DNA from: DASXMR01 sp036495525
Lineage (GTDB): Bacteria; Actinomycetota; Actinomycetes; Streptosporangiales; Streptosporangiaceae
Reading direction: 5' to 3'
Length of the DNA stretch: 10,931 nt
Assembly (NCBI GenBank): GCA_036495525.1
Contig: DASXMR010000101.1
Location: 1-10,931, forward strand
The position numbers and the translations under genes are program-made. Every line of letters begins with the position of its first letter. Positions within the stretch are counted from its first letter, which is position 1. Shown here piece after piece: positions 1-5,624 of the stretch. The notes below the pieces were generated by a model. It did no database searches. It was given only the letters and a program-made list of their open reading frames with translations, and was not told the origin of the DNA.

Positions 1-804
1 CTTGCGTCGTGCTTTCAGCGTCTCGTTGGCTGCCCGCCAGCGTTCCGGCGTGACGACCGCTACGGCTACTTGCTGGCTGCCGTTGTTCGGCCGACGCCCC
101 TTGTACGTCTCGCAGGGAATGAGCCCGTTGCATATGGTGCCCTCGTTCCACGACGTGCCGGGCTTGGATTTGGTGCCCATCGGCTTGACGCCTTGACGGT
201 CAAGCTCGGCAGCGATGGCACGCAGCGGCCTGCCCTTGATCACTTCGTCATAGATGTACGGCAGCCACGTCTTGCCCTCGTCGGTGGGCTCAAGCTGCTT
301 GCGTCCGTCGCGTTCCACGATGCGGTATCCCCACGGTGCCCGGCCGATGAGTGACCCGGCAGCGCGTAGCCCGTCATGCTTGGCCTTGACGCGCTGGCTC
401 TTCCGCTTGGACTCCATATGCGCGACCGTCGCTGCCAGCGAGAGCATGACATCGGACATCTCATTCGCCGTGTTCAGGTGCGGTTCTAGGACGTACTCAA
501 TCCGGCCGCCAGCCTCACGGACGAGCTTCGCAAGATCGAACACGTAACTGGCGCCGCGTCGTTCGATCCGGTCAAGCACCCACACGACAAGCACGTTGAT
601 CTTGCCAGCAGTCATGTCTGCCAGCGCCTGATTGAGCGCCTTGTCCTGCTCGCCGTGGTATGCCGACTTGCCGTGCACCGTGTACGTCGCGGTCACGTCG
701 TAGCCGTGGCTGGCGCACCACGCGTCAATGTCCGGCTGCTGGGATGCTTCGTCCTGCCCGCCGGATGACACTCGCAGCCAGCGGCCTGCCTTGTCGTTCG
801 TCAT
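1..804 (-). CDS. Large serine recombinase (site-specific integrase), C-terminus off the left edge
   Basis: An open frame of 268 codons from ATG 804 runs without a stop to base 1, so the C-terminus is outside the window. It is a serine recombinase. Residues 9-17 read WLRVSSGGQ, the catalytic serine motif (Ser13 by family alignment). LDRIERRG at 77-84 carries the two conserved active-site arginines (Arg79, Arg82). The long helix follows at about 117-145. The recombinase domain (Pfam Recombinase type) starts near 147, with the typical GRAPWGYRI at 153-161 and a W-N-E-G-T-I...Y-K-G stretch near 220-235. The zinc ribbon and coiled coil expected in a 450-600 residue large serine integrase would lie to the left. 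Such enzymes integrate and excise phages, ICEs and plasmids between attP and attB without homology. GC content (about 60% in a sampled line) is lower than in the neighbouring exporter (up to 78%), which suggests transfer. No Shine-Dalgarno precedes the ATG. A transposon resolvase-like role is less likely given the domain arrangement. Confidence 0.93.
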   Translation of the reverse strand, partial: MTNDKAGRWLRVSSGGQDEASQQPDIDAWCASHGYDVTATYTVHGKSAYHGEQDKALNQALADMTAGKINVLVVWVLDRIERRGASYVFDLAKLVREAGGRIEYVLEPHLNTANEMSDVMLSLAATVAHMESKRKSQRVKAKHDGLRAAGSLIGRAPWGYRIVERDGRKQLEPTDEGKTWLPYIYDEVIKGRPLRAIAAELDRQGVKPMGTKSKPGTSWNEGTICNGLIPCETYKGRRPNNGSQQVAVAVVTPERWRAANETLKARRK

Positions 805-841
805 GCCAGCCACTGTAGTGCAAAATACCTCAGGATGCTGG
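804..841. other. Putative attachment junction (attL/attR) of an integrated element
   Basis: This short interval separates the integrase start (ATG 804, minus) from the first codons of a 5'-truncated exporter gene (ATG 835, plus). It holds an outer inverted pair CCAGC (806-810) and GCTGG (837-841), centred at 823/824, and an inner CACTGTAGTG (811-820). Large serine integrases use att sites of about 40-50 bp with imperfect dyad symmetry around a 2-bp crossover, and attP commonly lies directly upstream of int. Finding such a spot exactly where the exporter loses homology to its family fits a hybrid site. The precise core cannot be fixed without the other end or an empty site. This is inference. 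Confidence 0.5.
812..817 (-). promoter_or_regulatory. Candidate -10 element of the integrase gene (leaderless start)
   Basis: On the minus strand TACAGT fits the TAnnnT actinobacterial -10 pattern and is followed by exactly 7 bases and then the integrase ATG, the spacing expected for a leaderless transcript. No convincing -35 is visible at 17-18 bases, where the sequence already belongs to the exporter side of the putative junction. Confidence 0.35.
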
Positions 842-2238
842 ACACCACGATCGTCGGGGTGGCCTTGCCGGCCATCCGGCACGATCTGGGCTTCTCGCAG
901 GCATCGCTGGCCTGGGTGGTGAACGCCTATCTGCTCGGCTACGGCGGTTTCCTGCTGCTTGGCGGGCGGCTGGGAGACCTGTTCGGCTACCGGCGGCTGT
1001 TCATGGCCGGGATCGGAGTGTTCACGCTGGCATCGCTGGCCTGCGGCATGGCCACCGGGCAGGGGTTCCTGCTGGCCGCGCGGGCGGTGCAGGGGGTGGC
1101 AGGGGCCCTGGCCACGGCCGCTGCGCTGTCCCTTGTCGTGCGGCTGTTCGAGCAGCCTGGCGACCGCGCCAGGGCGATGGGCCTGTACGGGATGGTCTCG
1201 GCTGGCGGCGGAAGCATCGGCGTGCTGGCCGGCGGCGTGCTGACCGGCCTGCTGTCGTGGCACTGGATCTTCCTGGTCAATATCCCGATCGGGGCTGCGG
1301 TACTGCTTTGCTCGCTGCGGCTGGTGCCCGCCTGCCCGCCTCAGCCGGGCCGAGGCCGGCTGGATGTGCCTGGCGCGGTGCTGGTGACCGCTGGCGCGCT
1401 GCTAGCCGTCTACGCGATCACGGGTGCCAGCCAGGAAGGCTGGACTTCCGCTCGCACCGGCTGGAGCCTGGCCGGCGCCGCCGTGCTGCTGGCGGCGTTC
1501 GCCGCCGTGGAGTCGCGCACCGCCCACCCGCTGGTGCCGCTCCGGCTGCTGCGGCACCGCAACCTCTCGGCCGCAGCCGTCATCGGCCTGCTCTGGACGG
1601 CTGCCATGTTCGCCTGCTTCTTCCTCACCACCCTGTACCTCCAGCAAGTGCTGGGCTACAGCCCGCTACAGACCGGCCTGGCTTTCCTGCCCATGAACGT
1701 GATCATGGCTGGCCTCTCAGTCAGCATCGCCGCCGCCCTGGTGGCGAGATTCGGCGTCAGGCTGCCGTTGCTTGCCGGGCTGATCCTCGTCGTCGCCGGC
1801 CTGGCGCTGCTCGGCCGTGCCCCTGCCGGCGGCCACTTCGTCACTGACGTGCTGCCGGGCGGCATCATGCTCGGCATCGGCGCCGGCACTGCCCTCGCCC
1901 CGCTGCTGCTGGCGGCCACCGGTGACGTGCCGCCCACCGAATCCGGCCTGGCCTCCGGGGTGGCCAGCAGCTCCTTCATGCTCGGCGGCGCGCTCGGCCT
2001 GGCCGTCCTGGCCAGCCTCGCCGTCAGCCGCACCCGTGCCCTGGCCGCCGGCGGGACGTCGCACCTGGCCGCGCTGGCCGGCGGCTACCACGTCGCCTTC
2101 CTGGCTGGCGCGGCGGCTGCGGCACTGGCCGCCCTGCTCGCAGCCTGCTGGCTGCGGCCGGCCAGCGGCGGGCCGGCCGGAACAGCCGCTGTCCCGGCCG
2201 CTGAGCCGGCCTTGACTGCCGCGCCAGGTGGCAGATGA
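835..2238 (+). CDS. DHA2-type MFS multidrug exporter, 5'-truncated
   Basis: A 467-residue, very hydrophobic protein of the EmrB/QacA (DHA2, 14-helix) branch of the major facilitator superfamily, expected to export drugs or metabolites by proton antiport. It opens directly with MLDTTIVGVALPAI, the conserved motif in the second half of helix 1. Motif A, GGRLGDLFGYRR, is at 43-54. A glycine-rich motif C-like segment is at 119-138, and the DHA2 signature WHWIFLVNIPIG at 142-153. The C-terminal tail is Ala/Pro-rich. Family members normally carry a cytoplasmic N-terminus and the first half of helix 1 before this motif, so some 15-35 residues are probably missing. ATG 835 is the first start in the frame after the stop at 766-768 and has no spaced Shine-Dalgarno. 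The gene most likely lost its 5' end and promoter to the integration next door, and may be a pseudogene. Substrate unknown. Confidence 0.85.
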   Translation: MLDTTIVGVALPAIRHDLGFSQASLAWVVNAYLLGYGGFLLLGGRLGDLFGYRRLFMAGIGVFTLASLACGMATGQGFLLAARAVQGVAGALATAAALSLVVRLFEQPGDRARAMGLYGMVSAGGGSIGVLAGGVLTGLLSWHWIFLVNIPIGAAVLLCSLRLVPACPPQPGRGRLDVPGAVLVTAGALLAVYAITGASQEGWTSARTGWSLAGAAVLLAAFAAVESRTAHPLVPLRLLRHRNLSAAAVIGLLWTAAMFACFFLTTLYLQQVLGYSPLQTGLAFLPMNVIMAGLSVSIAAALVARFGVRLPLLAGLILVVAGLALLGRAPAGGHFVTDVLPGGIMLGIGAGTALAPLLLAATGDVPPTESGLASGVASSSFMLGGALGLAVLASLAVSRTRALAAGGTSHLAALAGGYHVAFLAGAAAAALAALLAACWLRPASGGPAGTAAVPAAEPALTAAPGGR

Positions 2239-2522
2239 GCACCAGCGAGACGATGCCGCCCAGGTCCGGCGACGCAGCCGGACCGGCCTGGGAGGCCGCC
2301 ATAGGAAAGTGGCGGGCCCGCCAGCGGCGGACGCCGCGGTGGCATCCGCTGGCGGATCAGGACCGCCGCCTTGCAGAGCAGCGACCGGTTGCCTCGCTAC
2401 TGCGAGATGCGCCTGCCAGTGATCGCCGCGACGGCGAGTTCGGCGAGGATGACCCGGCCAAGACCCCAGGGGCTGCCGTCGCCGAGTACCTCCGACCCAT
2501 GTGGCCACTTGGCCGCTGGTGA
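2235..2522 (+). CDS. Possible small ORF overlapping the exporter stop (doubtful)
   Basis: A 95-codon frame whose ATG overlaps the exporter TGA as ATGA, with AGGTGG three bases upstream, so it could be translationally coupled. The product is hydrophilic and Arg/Trp-rich (contains GKWRARQRRTPRW at 24-36), with no recognised domain, signal peptide or membrane helix. Third-position GC is high in the first half and falls in the second. A 7-bp hairpin that would suit an exporter terminator lies inside it. No family recognised; it may be chance. Confidence 0.22.
   Translation: MSTSETMPPRSGDAAGPAWEAAIGKWRARQRRTPRWHPLADQDRRLAEQRPVASLLRDAPASDRRDGEFGEDDPAKTPGAAVAEYLRPMWPLGRW
2263..2284 (+). terminator. 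Hairpin after the exporter gene
   Basis: GGTCCGG (2263-2269) and CCGGACC (2278-2284) form a perfect 7-bp stem with an 8-base loop, 25 bases after the exporter stop. There is no U-run, as is common in high-GC actinobacteria. It also falls inside the doubtful small ORF. Confidence 0.4.
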
Positions 2523-2537
2523 TGCGCAATGTGATCC

Positions 2538-2623
2538 GCGGCTTGCGACGCCGCTTATCCACGCCCGCGACGGCTCGGGGGCCGTCACGGCGTGGACCTG
2601 GCCGGCCGGCTGGCCAGCCAGGT
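2538..2623. terminator. Three consecutive stem-loops, probably a bidirectional terminator
   Basis: Stem 1: GCGGC 2538-2542 with GCCGC 2550-2554. Stem 2: CCACGCC 2559-2565 with GGCGTGG 2589-2595, enclosing GACGGC 2569-2574 with GCCGTC 2581-2586. Stem 3: an imperfect 28-base palindrome at 2596-2623 with arms ACCTGGC...GCCAGGT. Stem 3 starts on the base after stem 2 ends. They lie just downstream of the minus-strand SnoaL-like stop and at the end of the exporter transcript, so they may stop transcription from both sides. Confidence 0.5.
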
Positions 2624-2658
2624 GCCCGGCAGGTCAGGGTGAGCAGTGACTGCGGCGC

Positions 2659-3024
2659 TCAGCCGGACTGAGCAGACAGCCCGGCGATGATGTCCCGCGG
2701 GTCGAACGTGGCCAGCACCCGGATGATCTTGCCGTCCCTCACCCGGCTCCAGTTGACCACGGCCGTCGGCGGCGCGACCGTCGTGTACAGGTCGAACCAC
2801 GTCATCACGTCGCCGTCGTCGGCTGTCACCTGCTGGATCAGCACATCCTTGGTGATCGAGAACAGCCGCTGGATCGCCGTCGCCAGCTCGTCGGCGCCCT
2901 CGGCGTGACCCATCGGCCCGGCAAACGTCGCGTCGTCGGCGAGCAGCGCGCGCAACGCCGCCGGGTCGTTCGCCTTCCAGGCGTCGAAGTACGCGGCCGC
3001 CACTGCCCGCGGTTCAGCCGTCAT
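2659..3024 (-). CDS. SnoaL-like / NTF2-fold protein
   Basis: A 121-residue protein with the pattern of the SnoaL-like (NTF2-like) fold. An N-terminal helix carries AAAYFDAWKANDPAALRALL (residues 9-28), followed by a strand with DDATFAGPMGHAEG (30-43) and a C-terminal sheet ending with a conserved-looking NWSRVRDGKIIRVLATFDPR (91-110). Family members bind small hydrophobic molecules or act as cyclases, isomerases or dehydratases. Nothing here fixes the substrate. The ATG has GGAG about 7 bases upstream and overlaps the stop of a 33-codon ORF as ATGA, so translation is probably coupled. It lies downstream of the AhpD-like gene in the same direction and is probably in its operon, controlled with it by the divergent MocR regulator (inference). 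Confidence 0.85.
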   Translation of the reverse strand: MTAEPRAVAAAYFDAWKANDPAALRALLADDATFAGPMGHAEGADELATAIQRLFSITKDVLIQQVTADDGDVMTWFDLYTTVAPPTAVVNWSRVRDGKIIRVLATFDPRDIIAGLSAQSG

Positions 3025-3122
3025 CTGGCCGCTCCGTCGACGGGTGGCGCCGGCCTGATCCGGTTATCCCGGCCGGGGCCGCGAGCCAGCTTCCGGCCGG
3101 CCAGCTGCCATACCTGATGCAC
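3021..3122 (-). CDS. 33-codon ORF with strong RBS between AhpD-like and SnoaL-like genes
   Basis: GTG 3122 is preceded by a perfect AAGGAGG (3127-3133) at 4 bases. The frame encodes a basic, Arg/Pro/Gly-rich 33-residue peptide beginning VHQVWQLAGRKLARG. Its stop overlaps the ATG of the SnoaL-like gene (ATGA). No domain is recognised. It could be a real small protein, a leader that feeds ribosomes to the next gene, or the tail of a decayed gene. The strong Shine-Dalgarno and exact overlap argue against pure chance, but composition alone does not prove coding. Confidence 0.4.
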   Translation of the reverse strand: MHQVWQLAGRKLARGPGRDNRIRPAPPVDGAAR

Positions 3123-3140
3123 GATGCCTCCTTCACGGAA

Positions 3141-3162
3141 CCTGACCAGACGCCTGGTCAGG
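3141..3162 (-). terminator. 9-bp perfect hairpin over the AhpD-like stop codon
   Basis: CCTGACCAG (3141-3149) and CTGGTCAGG (3154-3162) form a perfect 9-bp stem with a 4-base loop. The stop codon of the AhpD-like gene (3158-3160) lies in the stem. There is no U-run. It may be a partial terminator or a processing site that lowers expression of the downstream part of the operon; an mRNA-stability role is equally possible. Confidence 0.45.
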
Positions 3163-3670
3163 GCTGGTAGGAGCCCGGTACCCAGGTCCTGGTGGCGACA
3201 CCGACCGCGTTCCACGCGTTGATGGTGACGATGAGGGCGAGCAGCGCGGCGACCTCGCCGGGGCTGTACTGGGCGGCAGCTGCCCGGTAGGCCGAGTCGG
3301 AAACGTGGTCGCCAGCCGCAGCCAGGGTGACGTCCTCGGTGAAGGCGAGCGCTGCGCGCTCGCGCCCGGTAAAGAACGGCGTCTCGCGCCAGGCAGGCAG
3401 CGCGTACAGGCGCTGCTCGGTCTCGCCGACGGCGCGGGCGTCCTTGGTATGCATGTCGATGCAGTAGGCGCAGCCGTTGAGCTGTGAAGCCCGGACGCGG
3501 ATCAGCTCGCGGAGCCGGGCGTCGATACCTGCCTTGTCCAGTTCCCTGGTCGCCGACTGGTCCAGCTGCGCCAGGGCGCGGGCGAAGCCGGGGGCCTGGG
3601 CGTCGAAGTCCAGCCGGACCTCGATCTGCGGTGTTGCCGAGTCCTTCGTGCTGATGCCGGTGGTTGTCAT
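3158..3670 (-). CDS. Carboxymuconolactone decarboxylase / AhpD-like alkylhydroperoxidase family protein
   Basis: A 170-residue protein of the AhpD-like fold. The core motif is GCAYCIDMH at residues 66-74, giving the redox pair Cys67/Cys70 and His74 of the CxxCxxxH type used by AhpD-like peroxidases. The preceding helix RLRELIRVRASQLN (52-65) and the following TKDARAVGE are typical of the family. The C-terminal half contains NAWNAVGVATR, as in many actinobacterial members. The family reduces peroxides or acts in detoxification; the true decarboxylase activity is not expected when this Cys motif is present. There is no clear Shine-Dalgarno; a TAnnnT hexamer 7 bases before the ATG suggests a leaderless mRNA. 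The gene is first in a minus-strand unit and divergent from a MocR regulator, the likely controller. Confidence 0.9.
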   Translation of the reverse strand: MTTTGISTKDSATPQIEVRLDFDAQAPGFARALAQLDQSATRELDKAGIDARLRELIRVRASQLNGCAYCIDMHTKDARAVGETEQRLYALPAWRETPFFTGRERAALAFTEDVTLAAAGDHVSDSAYRAAAAQYSPGEVAALLALIVTINAWNAVGVATRTWVPGSYQP

Positions 3671-3677
3671 GTGACCG

Positions 3678-3706
3678 ACGTTAGGCGGACAGCAGCCCAG
3701 CGGTAA
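3678..3706 (-). promoter_or_regulatory. Candidate promoter of the AhpD-like gene
   Basis: On the minus strand TAACGT (3683-3678) lies 7 bases before ATG 3670. TTACCG (3706-3701) stands 17 bases further up as a weak -35. Its parts overlap the opposing promoter candidate, so a MocR dimer bound here could affect both. Sequence pattern only. Confidence 0.4.
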
Positions 3707-3709
3707 GCT
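3681..3709 (+). promoter_or_regulatory. Candidate promoter of the MocR gene
   Basis: TAAGCT (3704-3709) lies 8 bases before ATG 3718, with a poor -35, TTAGGC (3681-3686), 17 bases upstream. No Shine-Dalgarno is present, so a leaderless transcript is likely. Each -10 overlaps the other promoter's -35. Confidence 0.38.
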
Positions 3710-3717
3710 CCAATTCT

Positions 3718-5106
3718 ATGCAGAAAATATGGGCCACTTCTGGAGTGGACCTGCATCTGGAGCGGTCTGGCTTCAGGGTCAGGGCGGGCCTGGAAGCGGC
3801 GCTGCGCCAGGCCGTGCAAGACGGGCGGCTGGGCGCCGGGACGCGGCTGCCGTCTTCCCGGACGCTGGCCGCTGACCTCGCGATCGCGCGCAACACCGTG
3901 GCCGAGGCTTACGGCCAGCTGGTAGCCGAAGGCTGGCTGGTCTCCCGGCAGGGCTCGGGTACGTGGGTCACCGCAGCGGGCCCGGCGCCGGTCACGCGGC
4001 AGCCAGCCGCGCGCTCGGCACCAGGGCTCCGGTTCGACCTGCGGGCTGGCGCGCCGGACCTGTCGGATTTCCCGCGGGCCGCCTGGCTGGCCGCCGCGCG
4101 CCGGGCGCTGAACGCCGCGCCCGCTCTGGCGCTGGGCTACGGTGACCCGCGAGGCAGCCCGGAATTGCGCGCGGCGCTGGCCGGATACCTGGCGCGCGCT
4201 CGCGGCGTGCGGGCAACACCCGACCGCATCGTGGTCTGCACTGGTTTCGCCCAGGGCCTGACCCTGCTCTGCCAGGTGCTCAGCGACCGCGGCGCCGGCG
4301 GCGTCGCCATCGAGGACTACGGCCAGCAGGGAACGCTAGCGGCCCTGGCGGCTCGCTCGCTCAGCCCCGTGCTGCTGCCGGTGGACGACGGCGGCGCCGT
4401 GCTCGACGCCGCGGGTAACGCCGACGCCATGCTGCTGACCCCGGCGCACCAGTTCCCCCTCGGCCCGGCACTTTCCGCCGCCCGCCGCGCCCTGGCTGCC
4501 CGCTGGGCCACGGCGGGCAGGCTGGTCATCGAAGACGACTATGACGGTGAGTTCCGCTTCGACCGGCAGCCGGTCGGCGCGCTGCAGGCGCTGGCTCCCG
4601 AGCACATCGTCTACGCGGGAACGGCGAGCAAGACGCTGGCTCCAGGGCTGCGCCTCGGCTGGCTGGTGCTGCCCGCGTCGCTGGTCGACGCCGTCGTCGC
4701 CGCCAAGGCAGGCGCTGACATCCATACCGGCAGCTTCGAGCAGCTCACGCTCGCCGAGTTCATCACCTCGGGCAGATACGACCGGCACGTCCGCCGGGCC
4801 AGGCTCGGCTACCGCCGCCGCCGGAACTGGCTGGTCAGTGCCCTCGCTGAGCACGCCAGAGTGGACCGCGTGACCGGCATCGCCGCTGGCCTGCACGCCG
4901 TCGCCGAGCTGCCAGGCCAGCTAGCCGAGGACGCAGCCGTCACCAGCGCCGCGCGCGCCGCAGTCGCCGTCGACCGGCTCGGCAGCTACGCGCTCGGGCG
5001 GCATTACCGGCACCACGCTCTGGTCATCGGCTACGCCACCCCGCCGGGGCACTCCTACACCACAGCCGTAGCCCGGCTGTGCGCTGCCATCGCCGCGGCC
5101 GGCTAG
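3718..5106 (+). CDS. MocR/PdxR-type transcriptional regulator (GntR wHTH + aminotransferase domain)
   Basis: A 462-residue two-domain regulator. Residues about 10-85 form a GntR-type winged helix, with LPSSRTLAADLAIARNTVAE at 44-63 and the wing EGWLVSRQGSGTWV at 71-84. Residues about 105-460 form a class I aminotransferase fold: YGDPRGSPELRAALAGYL (141-158), TPAHQFPLGP (241-250), IEDDYDGEFRF (271-281) and the PLP lysine in GTASKTLAPGLRLGW (Lys305). MocR proteins bind PLP, or a PLP adduct, through this lysine and usually act as dimers on a nearby divergent promoter. The length matches the family. The partner here is the AhpD-like/SnoaL-like unit, 47 bases away on the other strand, which is the probable target. 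There is no pdxS/pdxT pair or aminotransferase gene beside it, so control of vitamin B6 synthesis is not supported and the effector stays unknown. Confidence 0.93.
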   Translation: MQKIWATSGVDLHLERSGFRVRAGLEAALRQAVQDGRLGAGTRLPSSRTLAADLAIARNTVAEAYGQLVAEGWLVSRQGSGTWVTAAGPAPVTRQPAARSAPGLRFDLRAGAPDLSDFPRAAWLAAARRALNAAPALALGYGDPRGSPELRAALAGYLARARGVRATPDRIVVCTGFAQGLTLLCQVLSDRGAGGVAIEDYGQQGTLAALAARSLSPVLLPVDDGGAVLDAAGNADAMLLTPAHQFPLGPALSAARRALAARWATAGRLVIEDDYDGEFRFDRQPVGALQALAPEHIVYAGTASKTLAPGLRLGWLVLPASLVDAVVAAKAGADIHTGSFEQLTLAEFITSGRYDRHVRRARLGYRRRRNWLVSALAEHARVDRVTGIAAGLHAVAELPGQLAEDAAVTSAARAAVAVDRLGSYALGRHYRHHALVIGYATPPGHSYTTAVARLCAAIAAAG

Positions 5107-5136
5107 TCCGCAGGTCCGGCGGGCTAGATAGCGGCC

Positions 5137-5156
5137 AGTCCGGGCCGGCCTGGACT
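5137..5156 (+). terminator. Hairpin downstream of the MocR gene
   Basis: AGTCCGGG pairs with CCTGGACT (8 bp including one G-U) around a CCGG loop, 30 bases after the stop. It has no U-run but is well placed to separate the regulator from the next gene. Confidence 0.45.
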
Positions 5157-5188
5157 CGCGGAGCCAGGTACGTGCGCGCCTGCTCAAC

Positions 5189-5194
5189 TAGACT
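5189..5194 (+). promoter_or_regulatory. Candidate -10 of the small conserved gene (leaderless)
   Basis: TAGACT ends 6 bases before GTG 5201. There is no Shine-Dalgarno and no recognisable -35, so the gene is probably transcribed from or next to its start codon. Confidence 0.4.
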
Positions 5195-5200
5195 CCTGAC

Positions 5201-5494
5201 GTGATCTTCAAGCAGGTCGGGGAGGGTAGACCCTATCCGGACCACGCGAAGAACTCTCGCGACTGGGCGCAGATCCCGCCCCGGCCCGTGCGGCTGGACC
5301 AGCTGATCACCACCAAGAACGTGCTTGACCTGCACATGGTGCTGGCCGACGACTCGACCTACTACGGCGATCTGTTTCCGCACGTCGTTCGCTGGCAGGG
5401 CCAGCTCTACCTGGAGGACGGGCTGCACCGGGCGCTGCGCGCCGCCCTGCACCAGCGCGCCGTGCTGCACGCCCGGGTGCTGGAACTCGACTGA
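5201..5494 (+). CDS. Small conserved actinobacterial protein (often labelled VapB-type antitoxin)
   Basis: A 97-residue protein starting at GTG. It begins MIFKQVGEGRPYPDH and contains RPVRLDQLITTKNVLDL (28-44) and a C-terminal block WQGQLYLEDGLHRALRAAL (65-83). I recall close actinobacterial relatives of the same length that databases name 'type II toxin-antitoxin system VapB family antitoxin', but no toxin gene (such as a PIN-domain VapC) lies on either side here. The DGLHRALRAA pattern resembles the DGHHR..A segment of ParB/sulfiredoxin-fold proteins, which points to a different fold from VapB (inference). No membrane helix or signal. It sits alone between two hairpins. Function unknown. 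Confidence 0.85.
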   Translation: MIFKQVGEGRPYPDHAKNSRDWAQIPPRPVRLDQLITTKNVLDLHMVLADDSTYYGDLFPHVVRWQGQLYLEDGLHRALRAALHQRAVLHARVLELD

Positions 5495-5520
5495 CAAGCC
5501 GTCCCGGCAGGCCGATAGAG

Positions 5521-5543
5521 GCGCCGGGCCCGCTCGCCGGCGC
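5521..5543 (+). terminator. Hairpin downstream of the small conserved gene
   Basis: GCGCCGG (5521-5527) and CCGGCGC (5537-5543) form a perfect 7-bp stem with a 9-base loop, starting 26 bases after the stop. No U-run. Confidence 0.45.
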
Positions 5544-5624
5544 AGCGTGGCGGCACCTGTTCACCCAGTTAGCCGCGAACCTGATGACCACGGCACACGG
5601 CCGAAGCCCGAGAAGGAGAGTGAC

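Larger units (their letters stand above)
2239..2658. other. Convergent spacer between exporter and SnoaL-like gene
   Basis: This is 420 bases between two genes that point at each other. Apart from the doubtful 95-codon ORF, it holds a hairpin shortly after the exporter stop and a run of three stem-loops at 2538-2623. On the minus strand a 63-codon frame (2397-2588) ends with a plausible-looking helix but has no recognised family. I see no transposase, repeat array or RNA gene. Confidence 0.6.

Noticed and set aside
1717..2562. Long minus-strand frame opposite the exporter
   Set aside because: It is antisense to a clear membrane protein; its Arg/Gly/Pro-rich translation is a GC-rich shadow.
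2397..2588. Minus-strand 63-codon frame ending with VILAELAVAAITGRRISQ
   Set aside because: Codon third positions are GC-rich and the tail looks protein-like, but there is no Shine-Dalgarno, no recognised family, and it overlaps the plus-strand frame and the stem-loops; it could be a gene fragment but cannot be supported.
4336..4896. Minus-strand frame opposite the MocR gene
   Set aside because: Shadow of the aminotransferase domain; no family features.
5325..5624. N-terminal extension of the ester cyclase frame
   Set aside because: It overlaps the preceding gene out of frame and lacks family similarity; the AAGGAGAG before ATG 5625 fixes the start.
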